The notes beneath the pieces were generated by a model. The model had not been told where the DNA came from. It saw only the letters and a program-made list of their open reading frames with translations, and did not search any database. From contig NC_046358.1 in the NCBI RefSeq assembly GCF_004027225.2, forward strand, positions 5,608,720-5,672,719: a stretch of DNA of 64,000 nucleotides. The letters run 5' to 3'. Origin of the DNA: Strigops habroptila. Its lineage: Eukaryota; Chordata; Aves; Psittaciformes; Psittacidae. The translations under genes and the position numbers were made by a program. Below are positions 24,050-37,000 of the stretch, piece after piece. The number at the start of each line of letters is the position of its first letter. Positions within the stretch are counted from its first letter, which is position 1.

Positions 24050-25050
24050 GAACTTTAGTTTAGTACAAAACTTTATTAATAATCAATACTGTGAAACTAT
24101 AAAAGTGAACACAGAGAATGTGAGCAGGCCTGGAGCCCGTCCCAGCCCCCAGCCCCTGGGACAGCAGCAGGGCCCCGGGCAGCCTTGTAAACAAACTAGA
24201 AAAAGCAAAACCTTTCAGTTTAACAGCAGTCTTGAGATTTGGCTCTGAGCAGGGGTGTTTCAAAGACGTTCCTCACATCTGCTTTACATCGCCTTTAGCC
24301 AACGTCCCGAAGCACAGAGGCATGGCTGAAACAAATTACCCATCAGTGGCAAGAAAAAAGCCTCGAGCTCTGACAACAGCAACTACAGCATCAGTAAGTT
24401 CCCAGCTCCACACTGCCCTTGCATCCCATGAGGTGAGTAAGAGCTCTGGCAGCAGCATGTTCTTTATGGTCTAGTTAAACAGCTGCAAGCACAGAATAGG
24501 CTAAGCCTGAGGTCTTGGTACACGTTCTCCAAGCTTGCATATGAGTTTGATGTTCTCTGAGCTACCCATTGCCTCACCCTTCTGAACATTCTACCTTTCC
24601 AGGATGTTAATCTTGTTAGCAAAGGGTTTCTCAGCTCGGTTTGACTAGAACAGGCTGGAGACCCTGTCAGGAGCTGCTCCACAGTAGACTACAGGAGGTG
24701 GTAACCTCTGACAAGAGATGACAAGCAGATGTAGCAGGCTGGAAGCAGTAACTTCAGCAGGATGTGAGAACATCTCTGAAGTTTTCCTAATGCCTCAGAA
24801 AGTGGGTGGTAACTCCACGTGGAGGAGGAACCGAGTACTGACACAACTTTCTAGAAAGGGAAGCAATGAGAATGAGGGAAGCAGGATCAGATCCAGGGAG
24901 GAAGGACAAAGTAGAAGTCTAATGCCCTGCACGGCTTATACTGCCCATTGCCAACACTGAATTTGTACCCTGTGATCCAGAAAGGACCAAAATACTAAAT
25001 CAGTTCTCCAGATCCTTCCCTTTTAACTTCCTTCCCTGGGATTTTGTGAT
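24050..25050 (-). other. DDB2: DDB2 3' UTR; AATAAA at 24077-24072
   Basis: Minus-strand sequence following the DDB2 stop codon at 25053-25051. The hexamer TTTATT at 24072-24077 on the plus strand reads AATAAA on the minus strand, giving a predicted cleavage site near 24050. No other gene is visible in the stretch. Confidence 0.6.
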
Positions 25051-28000
25051 TTAGAATCGTTGCTTTTTGTTCCCATCTCCTCCAGCTCCCAATACAAAGT
25101 TAGCTTTGAGTTTCTTTGTCCCAGGTTTTGCCTGCCTCTGCCCTCCACATCTGGACAAACTCCAGCTTCCAATCCCCTGTTCTGTCATGGCTTTCAAAAG
25201 ATGTTCTTGCTTCTTGGCCACCATCTCCTCCCGGCTCCAGATCAGAATATTAAAGCCTGAGAGGAAAAATTAAACACCATGCATCAGAAACTGCATTGAA
25301 TCTAACACCTTAGGCTATGTCACTTAAATGCCAGAAATCCAAAACGCTTTGTCCATTCTAGTGCCCCAGGTTCTCTTTACTTACCCATGCCAGAAGCCAG
25401 CGTGTCCCCCATAGGGTTAAATTTATTGAGCTGAAAATGGAAACACAGAGTCTGTAAGAGCATCACTGCTTATATAACACAGCCATAAGAGCACCACGGC
25501 TTATAGAACAGCAACAAACCATCTGGAAAACCCAGTGTTCGCTAAAGAGTATCACAGAAACCCCACAGGTGACCATGGACCAGCCCTGCTGGAGTCAGCA
25601 ACTTTAGTTTGGCAGCCCCATGAGAGCATGAGTCTGTCACAACTAAAGAGGATACTCCTGTTGTTGTAGTCCCTAACCCATGTCTCTCAGCTATGGTTCA
25701 ATACACAGCAGTATTGAGCTGCTAGTATGTAACACAATGCTACAGTGCCCAACTCACCGAGATGATGCCAGAAGCGTTTGGGTCGTAGAGCTGACAAACC
25801 ATCTCCCCAGTGTTGCCATCAAATACATCAACAGTTCGTAGCTCGTTCACTGTGTACCCCGGGAACTTGGGGTCTGGGTAGCGACCTGCCACAATGAGGT
25901 CGTAGCGAGGATGCCACGTTGCCTGGTCACAGAGCAGAGTGATGGGGAGTTAGGAGAAAGGGACAGAGCTTGTACTGAAACACACCAGACAACTGGCAGC
26001 AGGGGCAACAGTTTGTACATCCCACCCACAGCTTGAGGAATGCGAGTATCCTCACAACAGTGCTCTGCTGGGAGTTGCAGCGGTGTGAACATACACTCAT
26101 AGAATGGTTTGGGTTGGAAAGGAGCTTGAATATCATCTAGTTCCAACCCCCTGCCATGGGCAGGGACACCTCACACTAGACCATGTCGCCCAAGGCTCTG
26201 TCCAGCCTGGCCTTGAACACTGCCAGGGATGGAGCATTTCCCACTTCTCTGGGCAACCCATTCCAGTGCCTCACCACCCTCACTGTAAAGAACTTCTTCC
26301 TTATACCTAACCTGAACTTCCCCTGTTTAGGTTTAAACCCATTTCCCCTTGTCCTATCACTACAGTCCCTGATGATCCACCCACGACTGTAGTATCCTGA
26401 CCAGAAATCAAACCATTTGTGATTTACAGCTTGCTGTTAGCACCGAGTGGGATACTCCTCTCAGGCTTAACTCACCTTAATAGGTGTGAGGTGCTGAAAC
26501 TGCCGATGTGGATGTGGGATCAGATGCTGTGGCTTGGTCCAGTCTGAAGATGAGTAAACCCTGATTTCACTATGCTGGTCCGTGCTGAGGAGCTTGGCAC
26601 CATCTGTTGGGCTGAAGTAAGCTAAAGGAGGGGAATAGGAAGGCAAACAAAAGATCACAGTGCTGTGACTGGCAATATAGTAGTCACATTTCTCTGGTTG
26701 GAGACCCATTGCTACCCTCTTTAATAAGGATGTGACTATGGCCATGTGTCCCAACAGACTTTTCCTCTCTCAAACTCAAAGCTCTTACAAACAGCCCGCT
26801 GAAACCTACAGCACGGGGTTACAGGGGAAGAACCATCATTCTCATTTTAGAACGGCAGAAAGAGACATTGCAAAGAAAGGAACTTGCTCACTCAAATGGA
26901 TAGTAGAAAAACTGCAGACACCTGCAGTTTGGGCTTCCATGAACTGGTGAAACTGCACCCAAGAAACAAGAAGTTTGTGTCCCAAGCTGTGCTTTGGCAA
27001 AGGAACTGCCCCAATAAATACAGTTTTCTAATCTCAGCCATTGCTGATGGTTCCATCCTCACCTCTTGAGGCACAGCGCCACAGCCTGCATGGCAAGTCT
27101 GACCGTGCTGCAGCTGCCCTACCCACCTCCCTGCCTCCAGCCACACATTCCCAATGCCTTCCTTGCTTCCAGCTGCTGCACCACTGCAGATCTGAGTGAA
27201 AGCTACACTGCCACAACAATAAATGCTGAGCTGAATGGGCTCTGCACACAGCCATGCAATGAAATTCTTAACTCACCTGCATTGACAGGTTTCTCATGAG
27301 GAAGCACATGAAGAACACTCATTTTGTTTTTGATGTTTCTGAGGTCCCAGATTTTGACTGTCTGATCCACAGACGCTGTGGCCAGCAGCCACTCACATCG
27401 GGAGTTAAACTCCACGTGAGTCACTTTCTTCCTGTGCAATTTCAGCTTCCAAATCTGCAGCAGAGGAAACAGAAAATCACACAGGAAAAAATAATCAAGG
27501 TCTGGAGTAAAGAAATGGCACAATTCTACTAGTGCAGAGTAAAGAGGTCTCACATTTAGAGAGTAACAAAACTCATAAAATACATCTAAAGTTTATCCAC
27601 TGGGAACAAGAAAGGATGACTTTGGGAATGATTGAATTCTAGGAGAACTCTGATCTGCAGCTCTAAGAAAGGAAAACGCAATCCCTGGTTCATGGAGGGA
27701 AGTATTAGTGCCACTGTATAAAGCAAGGTCACATCTGGTATTTCTTTACACAGTGCCAGTCCTCCACCTCCAGAAAGATTAAACCAAACTGGAACAGGTA
27801 CAGAAAATCCACTACCAAGGTAATCATAAGAGGCAAGGACCTGCTTTGTGGGAGACGACCAAAAGAGCTTGCTTTATCTCAGTGAAAAAGGTGAAGGGAG
27901 ATATAACTGGCTTCTAGAAATACAGCAGCAAAGAAACATGAGGGTAGGAAAAATATTTTGATTAACGAGAACAAATGGATATAAACTGGACACGAAGAAA

Positions 28001-31000
28001 CTTATATCTGAAGCTGAAAGATTACTTCGAATCAAAAGGGTAAAGCCCACCCTCCCTACAATAATGGGTAACTCCCAAGTGCAGAAAAGGCTGTCACATT
28101 CTTTGAGGTGAAAAAAAGGAGAGGAAGCAACTAACCTTGAATAAGCACAAATCATTTGGAGCACCCCTGACTCTGCCCACTAATGCACACAGCTGCCTCT
28201 GGCCACAGCTCACTGGGTGGCAAACCCTTACAGAGGGTACCTGCCCTCACAGGCAGGGGAAAGGGTAATACAGGAGGCTTTGAAAGCCTCCAACTGGTCT
28301 CCAACGTGTTTCTGTCCTAGTTTAGCCTCCAAGGCTGCCTCTGCCTGCCCTCTCGTGTCTGATGGCAGTAGCGCACTTTCTGTCCCAACATTGGCTGAAT
28401 TCCTGCCGTGTACCCGCTCCAAGGTCACAGAAGGGCATATACATCAAAGCAGCATCTCCTAAACGACTCACATCAGTGCACTAAGTTTCTGGATGTGAAG
28501 GTTGTTGGCAGAGGGTGCTCACAACTTCAGGTTACCCCACCATTACTCTAGCCAGTAGCAAATACTTTTAAGGAACGTGTACACACAACACAGTCCCTGT
28601 TTGGGAATTACTATCATTACACTCAAGTGTGAAAGTGTTTAATGAATGGCAGAAGTGGAGGACTTCTCACCACCTAGACAATGAGTGGACTAATCTCCTG
28701 AGCTGCAAAGCACTTGCTCCTCTTTCCAGAGTCCCTGTAGTGTAGGAAAGCACATGAGCCATGAGGATTCCCGTAGAGGAGACGCTGGAGGGAGCCATAC
28801 AAACCTCTTCCCCAGAAGTGCTGAGCAGAACCACGTTGCCCACATTATCACCGGTCACCACCGCCCGGCAGCTCGCAGAAACATCAACGCTGCAGTACCA
28901 GCAACTGGGGGGAAAGACACAACATCAGTGCTGCCTCCCGCCGGCAAGGGAAGGCAGCGGAGCTCTGCTTCACATCTTGTTCCTGACAAGAGAGACTGCA
29001 ACAGACCATAACTGCCATCTCCTGCCTGGTGGTGTGGGCCTGAGTATCAGCAATGCTTTCTGCTGGTCACTGAATATGAAATAACTGCCTAGTCGTCTGT
29101 GAAGTGTTCATCAGATGGAGTGTGACACATTTGGACAGTGGAACATAACATGGAGGCTGATGAGCCACTTGGTGCCTGCACATGGACACACCTTAGGAAA
29201 GATCAGAACACCCTTGTGACACTGACAAACACAGAAACAGCTTTAAAATGACATTTTCCACAAACACTGAAGCAGCAGTAAAGAAAAGACAAAAGCTTTG
29301 GACTGGAAAGTTGCATTTCAAACTGCCTCCACTTCATGCTCCAGGACCCAAAACTGAATAGAGCCTTATCTGATGAAGACATAGGTCTTAACCCCAGCTC
29401 TGCTGGGAGGGGAAGGGCAGCAAGAATAAAGCTGGGGTCCTTCAGGAACTTGTTGGGAAACCTTCACTTGCAAAGATAAATCATTCTAGAACTCAAGGTC
29501 ATGAAAATCAGCATGGTGAACATGGAGCCTCCAGGAGGGCAGCAGGGTAAACTCAATAACCTGAAACTCCAACTGTGCAGGAAGGTTTTGTGGCTTTCCT
29601 ACACTACCTCAGCTGCTACGGACAAACAGAACACTGATGGCAACGAAGAGGAAGTTTCCTGCTCTTCTCACCTCGCGCTTTATGAAGTGAAAAGCTGTCA
29701 GCATCTGCAAGCCAGGAGATGGCGTCACCAGAAAGCAATACCAGAAGATGCAGGCAGCACGCTCAGCTCCTGTAAAAGCAGACCTGCCCTGTGGCTGCCC
29801 TGCTGCTCACCCACCCGGCAGTGCGGAGCCTGTCTCCAAGTCCTCTCACGGGACCAGTTCATACCAAAAAGTCTCCTACCACTGACAAAGATGAAGATGT
29901 TACAGAGCACAAGCAGCAGCGCAGCATTAACCCCGAGGAACAGAGAGTCAGCCTTGTGGTGCTCCCTTCTCACCAAACATTATGGTGCTCATGGCCACAG
30001 TCCGGGGCACGGGAGATCACCTGCACCGCTCTGCCCTCAAGGTCCTGCAGGCTTAGGGTGCCATCCCCTGATGCCACAAAAAGCTTCGCTGCCTCATAAG
30101 GACTGAACTTGATGTCTCCAAGAGAATCTCCTGGCCCCTTCTGGAATACACACAAAGCCAAGAGGCACCAAGGTTAGAGTGGAAGATAAAATCTTAATAC
30201 AACACACCTCCTGGGACACGCTGCCGTTTCCCTGGGTACAACGCACAGTTTGCTGATGGGGCATGGATATAAAAACTCTTTCTTTCTAATGTTTCCAACA
30301 TAAGTACGTACATTCCAAGCCTATAAATTCAACCCCACCACTCTGAGCTGCAAAGCTCATCATCAGGATTGCTTTTTCTGCTGTGGGGTAGGACTAATCT
30401 GCAGTGAACCACCTGGCTCAGACCAGGCTTAGGATATCACAAGCAAAATCAGAACCACTGCATTCAGAAATGACATAAAAACCTCATGACAGCTCTGCAC
30501 TAAGCTTTTCTTACAGAGACTTCATTCACCAGTCCCCTACAGGCTGCTTCCAGTGCTGTATCTGGTCTTTCTCAAGGTACTAGCAGGCAGGATGAGTGAT
30601 GCGAGAAATTCTACTGCTAACCCCATGGCAAAGGAACTTTATGTTCTGTGATATGTCATATCATTATTGTTACGTTGTTTTGCTATGTTGTTTTCCCCCA
30701 ATCTGTTTACTGAGGAAACATGGAAACCCTATACAAAGACAGAAAAGAAGGATGCTACCTGGGAGTCCCCAAACTCTTTGATACTCAAGACTACTTCATC
30801 TGCTGCTCACAATAAAGTCTCACTGTGAATAGTAGATTTCACAAAGCCAGTGAAGATAAAGCCTGCCATAGAGCCTGCCTGTCCTCACAGCTGCAGCAGC
30901 AGACATGCCCTTTCAAATCCAGGCATCATTGCTGTGACAGGCATCCCGCTGGATACAAGATCCTCATGACCCAGGACCCAGCCTATCCCTCCCTGCTCAC

Positions 31001-34000
31001 CTGGCCACTCATCCCAGCACTACTTGGGGGGTTCTGCCCTATTACAAGGCTCCATCTGGAAGAGCTAATTTGGAAACCAACCATGGAAGTTGCCACCCAG
31101 AGAGAATCAGGTGGGGAAAAGCAAAGAGGGGGCTAACCCAAATTCCCTCACTTACCTTTAAGCACTGAACTGAAGTAACTAACTGAAGAGCTCAGGCTTC
31201 CTTTTAAGTCCACAGAAAGAGCAAGTTTGAGAGGGTGATTCTAAGCACAGGCAGAGTTGCCTCTAGAGAGTCATCTCCTCTTTCCACTCATTACTGAAGG
31301 AACCCAGACTCTTAATTTTGGTATTTTAGAGAAGCACCAAAAGTGAGGTGGGATGAATTAGAGTGATCCTTATGACACGCACTGCTTGAGGTCAGCGGCA
31401 TTTGTGGAGAAGCACAGAGGGGACTATAAATTGTCCTGTGAAAACCATCTGACAACAAGCAGCACTGCTAACAGGTGAGGAGGGTAGAAGGTCCCCAGGG
31501 CACAGAGCTAGGGGAGGTTTAAGGACAGCTGAAGAAATCCATTGGCACCCCCACACTCTCCCATGTACAACGGGAAGTAAGCAGCAACAGAGTCCCTCCC
31601 CTTCATGAGGTAAAGCTGTCTCCTGCCCACCCCCCCATTTCAGGGAAAAATAAAAAGGGAGAGTGAGCCTCTTTGGAAGAGAGAGGATCCCTGGAATTCA
31701 GAGGATAAAGGACAGGTACGTGTAGAAGAGGAAGCCAACGTATTAGAGACAAACATCTCTCTCTTTCTGTCTCTGTAGCGCTCCTGCCAGCAGGACACAG
31801 AGGCCCAAAGCATTCTGAATTTCTTACTCCCAGTCCTCGGTGCTGGTGAAGACCCGGACAGTATTGCCATTAAAATCCTGCAGGGCGGTAGTGCCGGCAA
31901 CTGACGAAGTGTACAGCTGACTAGGGTTAAAAGGGTTAAACTTCATTCCTGTGATGGCCCCTCCAGCTCCCATCTACAAGGAAGGGGATGAACAAAAGAA
32001 AAATCCACTGAGTGATGGGGAAGGAGAACAGGGTGTTCTCTAAGTCTGCATTCACTGCTATGTCCTTAACAGCAACAGTGAAACACACCACAGCCCTTCA
32101 AGGAGGCAGACACAACTATGCCTTCCCACACGATGGCTGTCACAGCCAGCTGTCCTCTTGGAGGACAAACCTGCAACTCCTTCAGTCCCCAGGCTATGTA
32201 TTCCCTGGCTGGCACCACCCTATTCACGAAAAGAGAAAGATGGCTCTGGAATTTCTGGAGGACAGACCTCCTCCCAGTGTACAGCTATATTAATTTAGAA
32301 AGGGGATAAAAGTTAGAGAGTCTTTGAGCCCCTGTCAGAATGGGAATGGCTGAATACAGCAACAAGGGGGCATGCCAGCTACATAAACCATTCATTCTAC
32401 CTTAGTTTCTCACTTTAGATAAGGAACTTGGTTTCTCCCCACTCCAAGATGTTTCCTCATCTGACACGGAATAAAAGGTGAGGAGAGAAAGATCAAGACT
32501 AAACCAGACAGACCCTCTCTGCCTACTTGTTTCTGGCATTCCTTTAAGATAACTGTTTTGCCAGTTGCTGTATTAGTTTTCCACTGCACACACACCAAGT
32601 ACTGCTTCATTATCAACTTAAACAACATGCCTCAGTTCCCCCCAGTGCTAGTACAGTTTGGGACCTAGGAACAGACATGCTGTTGCACCTCAGTCCTGCC
32701 CTATAGCTGGCTACTCTGCAACCCAAGACCCTTATGTGCTTCCCCACAACAGACCTCAGTTTTGATATGCAGTATTTGGGGGTACTCCAGTTTTCCCTCC
32801 CTCCCACCCATTCCACGCACGCGGAGGCTTACCCCTTTTATGAAGCAGGTTTTAGTAAGTACTTCATAGTCCCAAAGGATGATGTCTCCACCTTTGGAAC
32901 CAACAGCTACAGTACTAGGGTGTGTTGGATGCCATTCCAGGCATGTCACCCTCCTGTCAAAGGGACTTGCTGTTCGAAAGAGGCGGTATGAGGCAAGAGA
33001 GCGCAGGAAGGGCAGCTGCAGACACTGGGAAAAGAGAAAGAGAATTATTATTTCTGCAGGGATCCCCAAGAGGCTCTGAATGAGGAGAGGTAACGGTTTC
33101 TGCCATCAGTGTTAGTACATTCACACTGTAGAGTGAAGAGAACATGTTGTCCCCAAGGAAACAGCCTGTGACCACGCAAGTCCGTATCAGCCGCAGCACT
33201 CAGACAGCAGCAGAGAACTGAGAGTTACCACGCTTCAAATGAAGCCTTGTGGGCTGAAGTAAAAAGGCAGGATAAATAACAAGGGAGAAGACCATGCCTC
33301 CGTACCAGTAAAAGTCACTTAATGCTCTTCAGTGAGCATCCCAGAATGTTATACGTCATCCAGAGATACAATATTATGGTCCTCCACCCAAACTGCCTGC
33401 AGCTCAACTGTACAGCGCAAGAGTGAACAGAACACTTGAAATAAGGAATGAGAAACCATGACACCACTGTACTGTTATTTGGCTGAGGAATAAGTTCTGC
33501 TTGGATGAGCTTGGTGATGTCTCTACCATTAGAATGCTTAAAAAAGATAAATCATCTGGAAGATAAAGCTTGCCCAGGTGCTTCCCAGCTATAGATATTA
33601 CAGAAAAAGTTGCTTTTCAAATGAAAGAAGGAGTATGGCTCTAAGAAACAGTAAAACATTATGGACTTGATGGAATATGTCTGTGAAGAGCAAAAATCAA
33701 TGCTAAACCTGATTAGCAAAGTAGAGTGAATACAAAACTAGTATGATAAAACAGTTGGATCAGTGTGCAAAAGTAGCACTGTGCAGTAACTCAGCTGGTA
33801 GAGTGGATAAGTTTAAATGTGTGTCATAGTTTAACCCCAGCTGGTAACTAAGTACCACGCAGCAGCTCACTCACTGCTCCCTCCAGCAGGATGGGGAGAA
33901 GTGGGAAACAGGTAAAACCCACGGGCTGAGATAAGAACAGTTTAATAATTAAAATAAGGTGTAATATGATATTAATAATGAAAAGGGAAATAACAAAAAG

Positions 34001-37000
34001 AGACATTTAAAAAGCAAACAAACAATAAACAGGGATGCACAATACAATTGCTCACCACCTGCTGACCAACACCCAGCCTGTCCCCGAGCAGCGATCGGCC
34101 CCTTCCAGCCAACTCCCCCCAGCTTAAATCCCAAGCATGGTGTTCTATGGTATGGAATATTCCTTTAGCTAATTCGGATCAGCCATCCTGGCTGTGCTCC
34201 CTCCTGGCTTCTTGTATCCCTCCTCACTGGCACAGCATGAGAGACTGAAAAGTCCTTGACTTAGGGTAAGCACTACTTAGCAACAACTAAACCATCAGTG
34301 TGTTATCAGCATTATTCTCAGACTAAAGCCAAAACACAGCACTGCACCAGCTACTAGGAAGAAAATTAACTCCATCCCAGCCAAAACTGGGACAATATGA
34401 TTCAAGAAAACACAGAATTAACAGAGGATAAAGCATAGAGTGACAGGGCTGGGTCAATCGAAAGGGAAAGCCACCTCAGCTCTTGCATTATACAGGATTA
34501 AGAAACGCAAGGGTGTGCCAGATTTGGAGCCACAAACTATATGTGAGGAACTTTAAAGTTTCCCTGCTTGTGTGGATCATGTTTTTAAGTAAGGAGCTGA
34601 AATGCTGTATTGGGTTTGTGTGTCAAGGTTTTGGTAGCACGGGGTGCTACAGGGGTGGCTTCTGTAAGATGCTGATAGAGGCTTCCCCCATGTCTGACAC
34701 TGCCAGACAGCTCCGAGATGGCTTCAGGCCCTGGAGAAGAGATTCCCCTGCAGCCCGTAGTGCAGACCATGGTGAGACAGGCTGTGCCCCTGCAGCCCAT
34801 GGAGGTCCATGGTGGAGCAGATACCCACCATGGGAAGCCCACGCTGGAGCAGGCTCCTGGCAGGAGCTGTGGCCCCATGGAGAGAGGAGCCCACATGGAG
34901 CAGGTTTGCTGCAGGACTTGTGACCCTGCGGGGCACCCACGCTGGAGCAGTTCATCAAGAACTGCAGCCCATGGGAAGAACTCATGTTCATGGAGGACTG
35001 TCTCCTGTGGGAGAGACCCCATGCTGGAGCAGAGGAAGAGTGTGTGGAGTCCTCCCCCTGAGGAAGAAGGAGCAGCAGAGACAATGTGTGATGAACTGAC
35101 CACAGACTGCATTCCCTGTCCCCCTGTGTCACTGCAGGGCAGGAGGTAGAGAATTTGGGAGTAAAGTTAAGCCTGGGAAGAAGAGAGGGGAAAGGGAAAG
35201 GTGTTTTTAAGATTTGGTTTTATTTCTCATAACCCTACTTTGATTTGATTGGTAACAAATTAAGGTGATTTCCCCAAGCTGAGTCTGTTTTGCCCATGAT
35301 GGTAACTGCTGAGTGACCTCCTCCAGTCCTCATCTCAACCCACACAAGCTTTTCTTTACATTTCTCTCCCCAGTTGAGGAGTGGGCACCCAGCATCCAGC
35401 CAAAGTCAACCCACCACACATGTCCAAGAGGTCATGAAGAAGGTGGTCCTCACCTGCCTGAGCTGTGCCCGAATGGAGCCTCCCAGCATGTTCTGGTACA
35501 CGTAATGAACAATGCTGCACTGCCGCTCCAGCTGATGGAAGAGGACTCTGTTGTTTCTCATCATGGACGCACCTCTACTCCAACCTGCCAGAAAGGAAAA
35601 GAGAAAAACTTATTGAGAGCCAATGCCTGTGACGCTCATTCACTAAACAACATGGGAAGACATCTGCATTTGCTGCTGCATCCATCAAAAGCTTCAGCCA
35701 CAAGATAAAAGTCTCTAAATGATTCTTAGATGTCTAAGGTGCAGCAGCCTCTGCAAGTATAGAGTCCCACTGCCTGCCAGAGCTTTGTGTGTGCTCCCTC
35801 TTGTTAAATCTTCCTTCTCCTTGCCAAAGGTTTATCAAGACATGAGGAGAGGCCTAAAGCAATGCCACAGGTGGTGCATCTCTTGGCCAGTATACAATCT
35901 GAATGGTTCATATCCTCAACACAATGAAGCTATCCAAAGCCCTAACAACTTGGAAATGTGCCATGGCAGGTGGTAAGTCCCTGGATACAGCAAAGGGAAG
36001 GTCAGACGTGTGACCAGCAGAAAACCTGAAAATTCCCCAAGCATAGCAACATTATTTCCCCCAGTATTCCTGAAATGCCTCCTTGTCAATCAGAATGTTC
36101 GATCTGCTTGTGCTGTAGCCTGTCAGCGCAGAGTTTAGGGTTTGATAACAGACCTGCTGACTCCTCACTGCCTGAAAACCTTTCTGGCTGGAGTGATTTT
36201 TGCTGAGACTACACCATGCTTCTGCATTCTGTTCATGTTTCAAGTTTTTTTATCTTCAGGGACTTTCACATAAAACCTGGCTCTGTTTAGTCTCGTGTCT
36301 GTGATCTAATCACCCCCACGGCAATGGTCTGTAACATCCCAGGGGATCTGGCTGATAAATGCATTGCTTAAGAAATAAAAATGCTATTTTCATTTATGGA
36401 TATTTATTTAAAAACCAAACCATAGCGATCATTCTGTATTATTAGAACCTAAACAAGATCTGTAATGCAACCCTGGAGCCTAGAAATGCACAGGTATGAA
36501 GCTAAACTTCTTTGTTTACATGCCAACATAGTGCCAACACTTGTCACACTTGAAACAGGTATAGAAGTATTTATATTCTAATTCCTTTCTTTTTTCCCCC
36601 ACAGAAGACTTAGTATCCACAGAAATTGAGGGTTTTTTTCCAAATTCCTTTATATTATCGAGGATAACTTATTGAGAAAGAAACTTTAGGCCTTTTTAGA
36701 ATCTGCTGGAAGAAACTCTTTAAAAAGGTGTTTCAGTTGCAGGAAACTGAACCTGTCCTATATGGCTCGGGAGAAAACAGTGGTTTTTCCAAAACACATA
36801 AAAATCAAACCTGGAATACAGAATGAGAAAAGCTCAAATACAAAGGTCCTTATTTTTTAAAAAAGGTTTAAGGAAAGATATGATTGCCCCCATTTTTCCA
36901 AAGTACTACCTACATCCACTTCCCTCTGACTCCTACAGAAGTGAAGATGCTTACCAGAGCTGAAGATCAGGCCGTGAAGTTCCAATGAAAGTCATGTAGC

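Noticed and set aside
29974-31973. Both DDB2 exons 5a and 5b in one transcript
   Set aside because: 5a ends in phase 2 and 5b starts in phase 0, so consecutive inclusion shifts the frame. No alternative acceptor I examined restores it.
34585-35149. Long open frames on both strands
   Set aside because: They lie inside the solo LTR at 34606-35418 and are its repetitive non-coding sequence.
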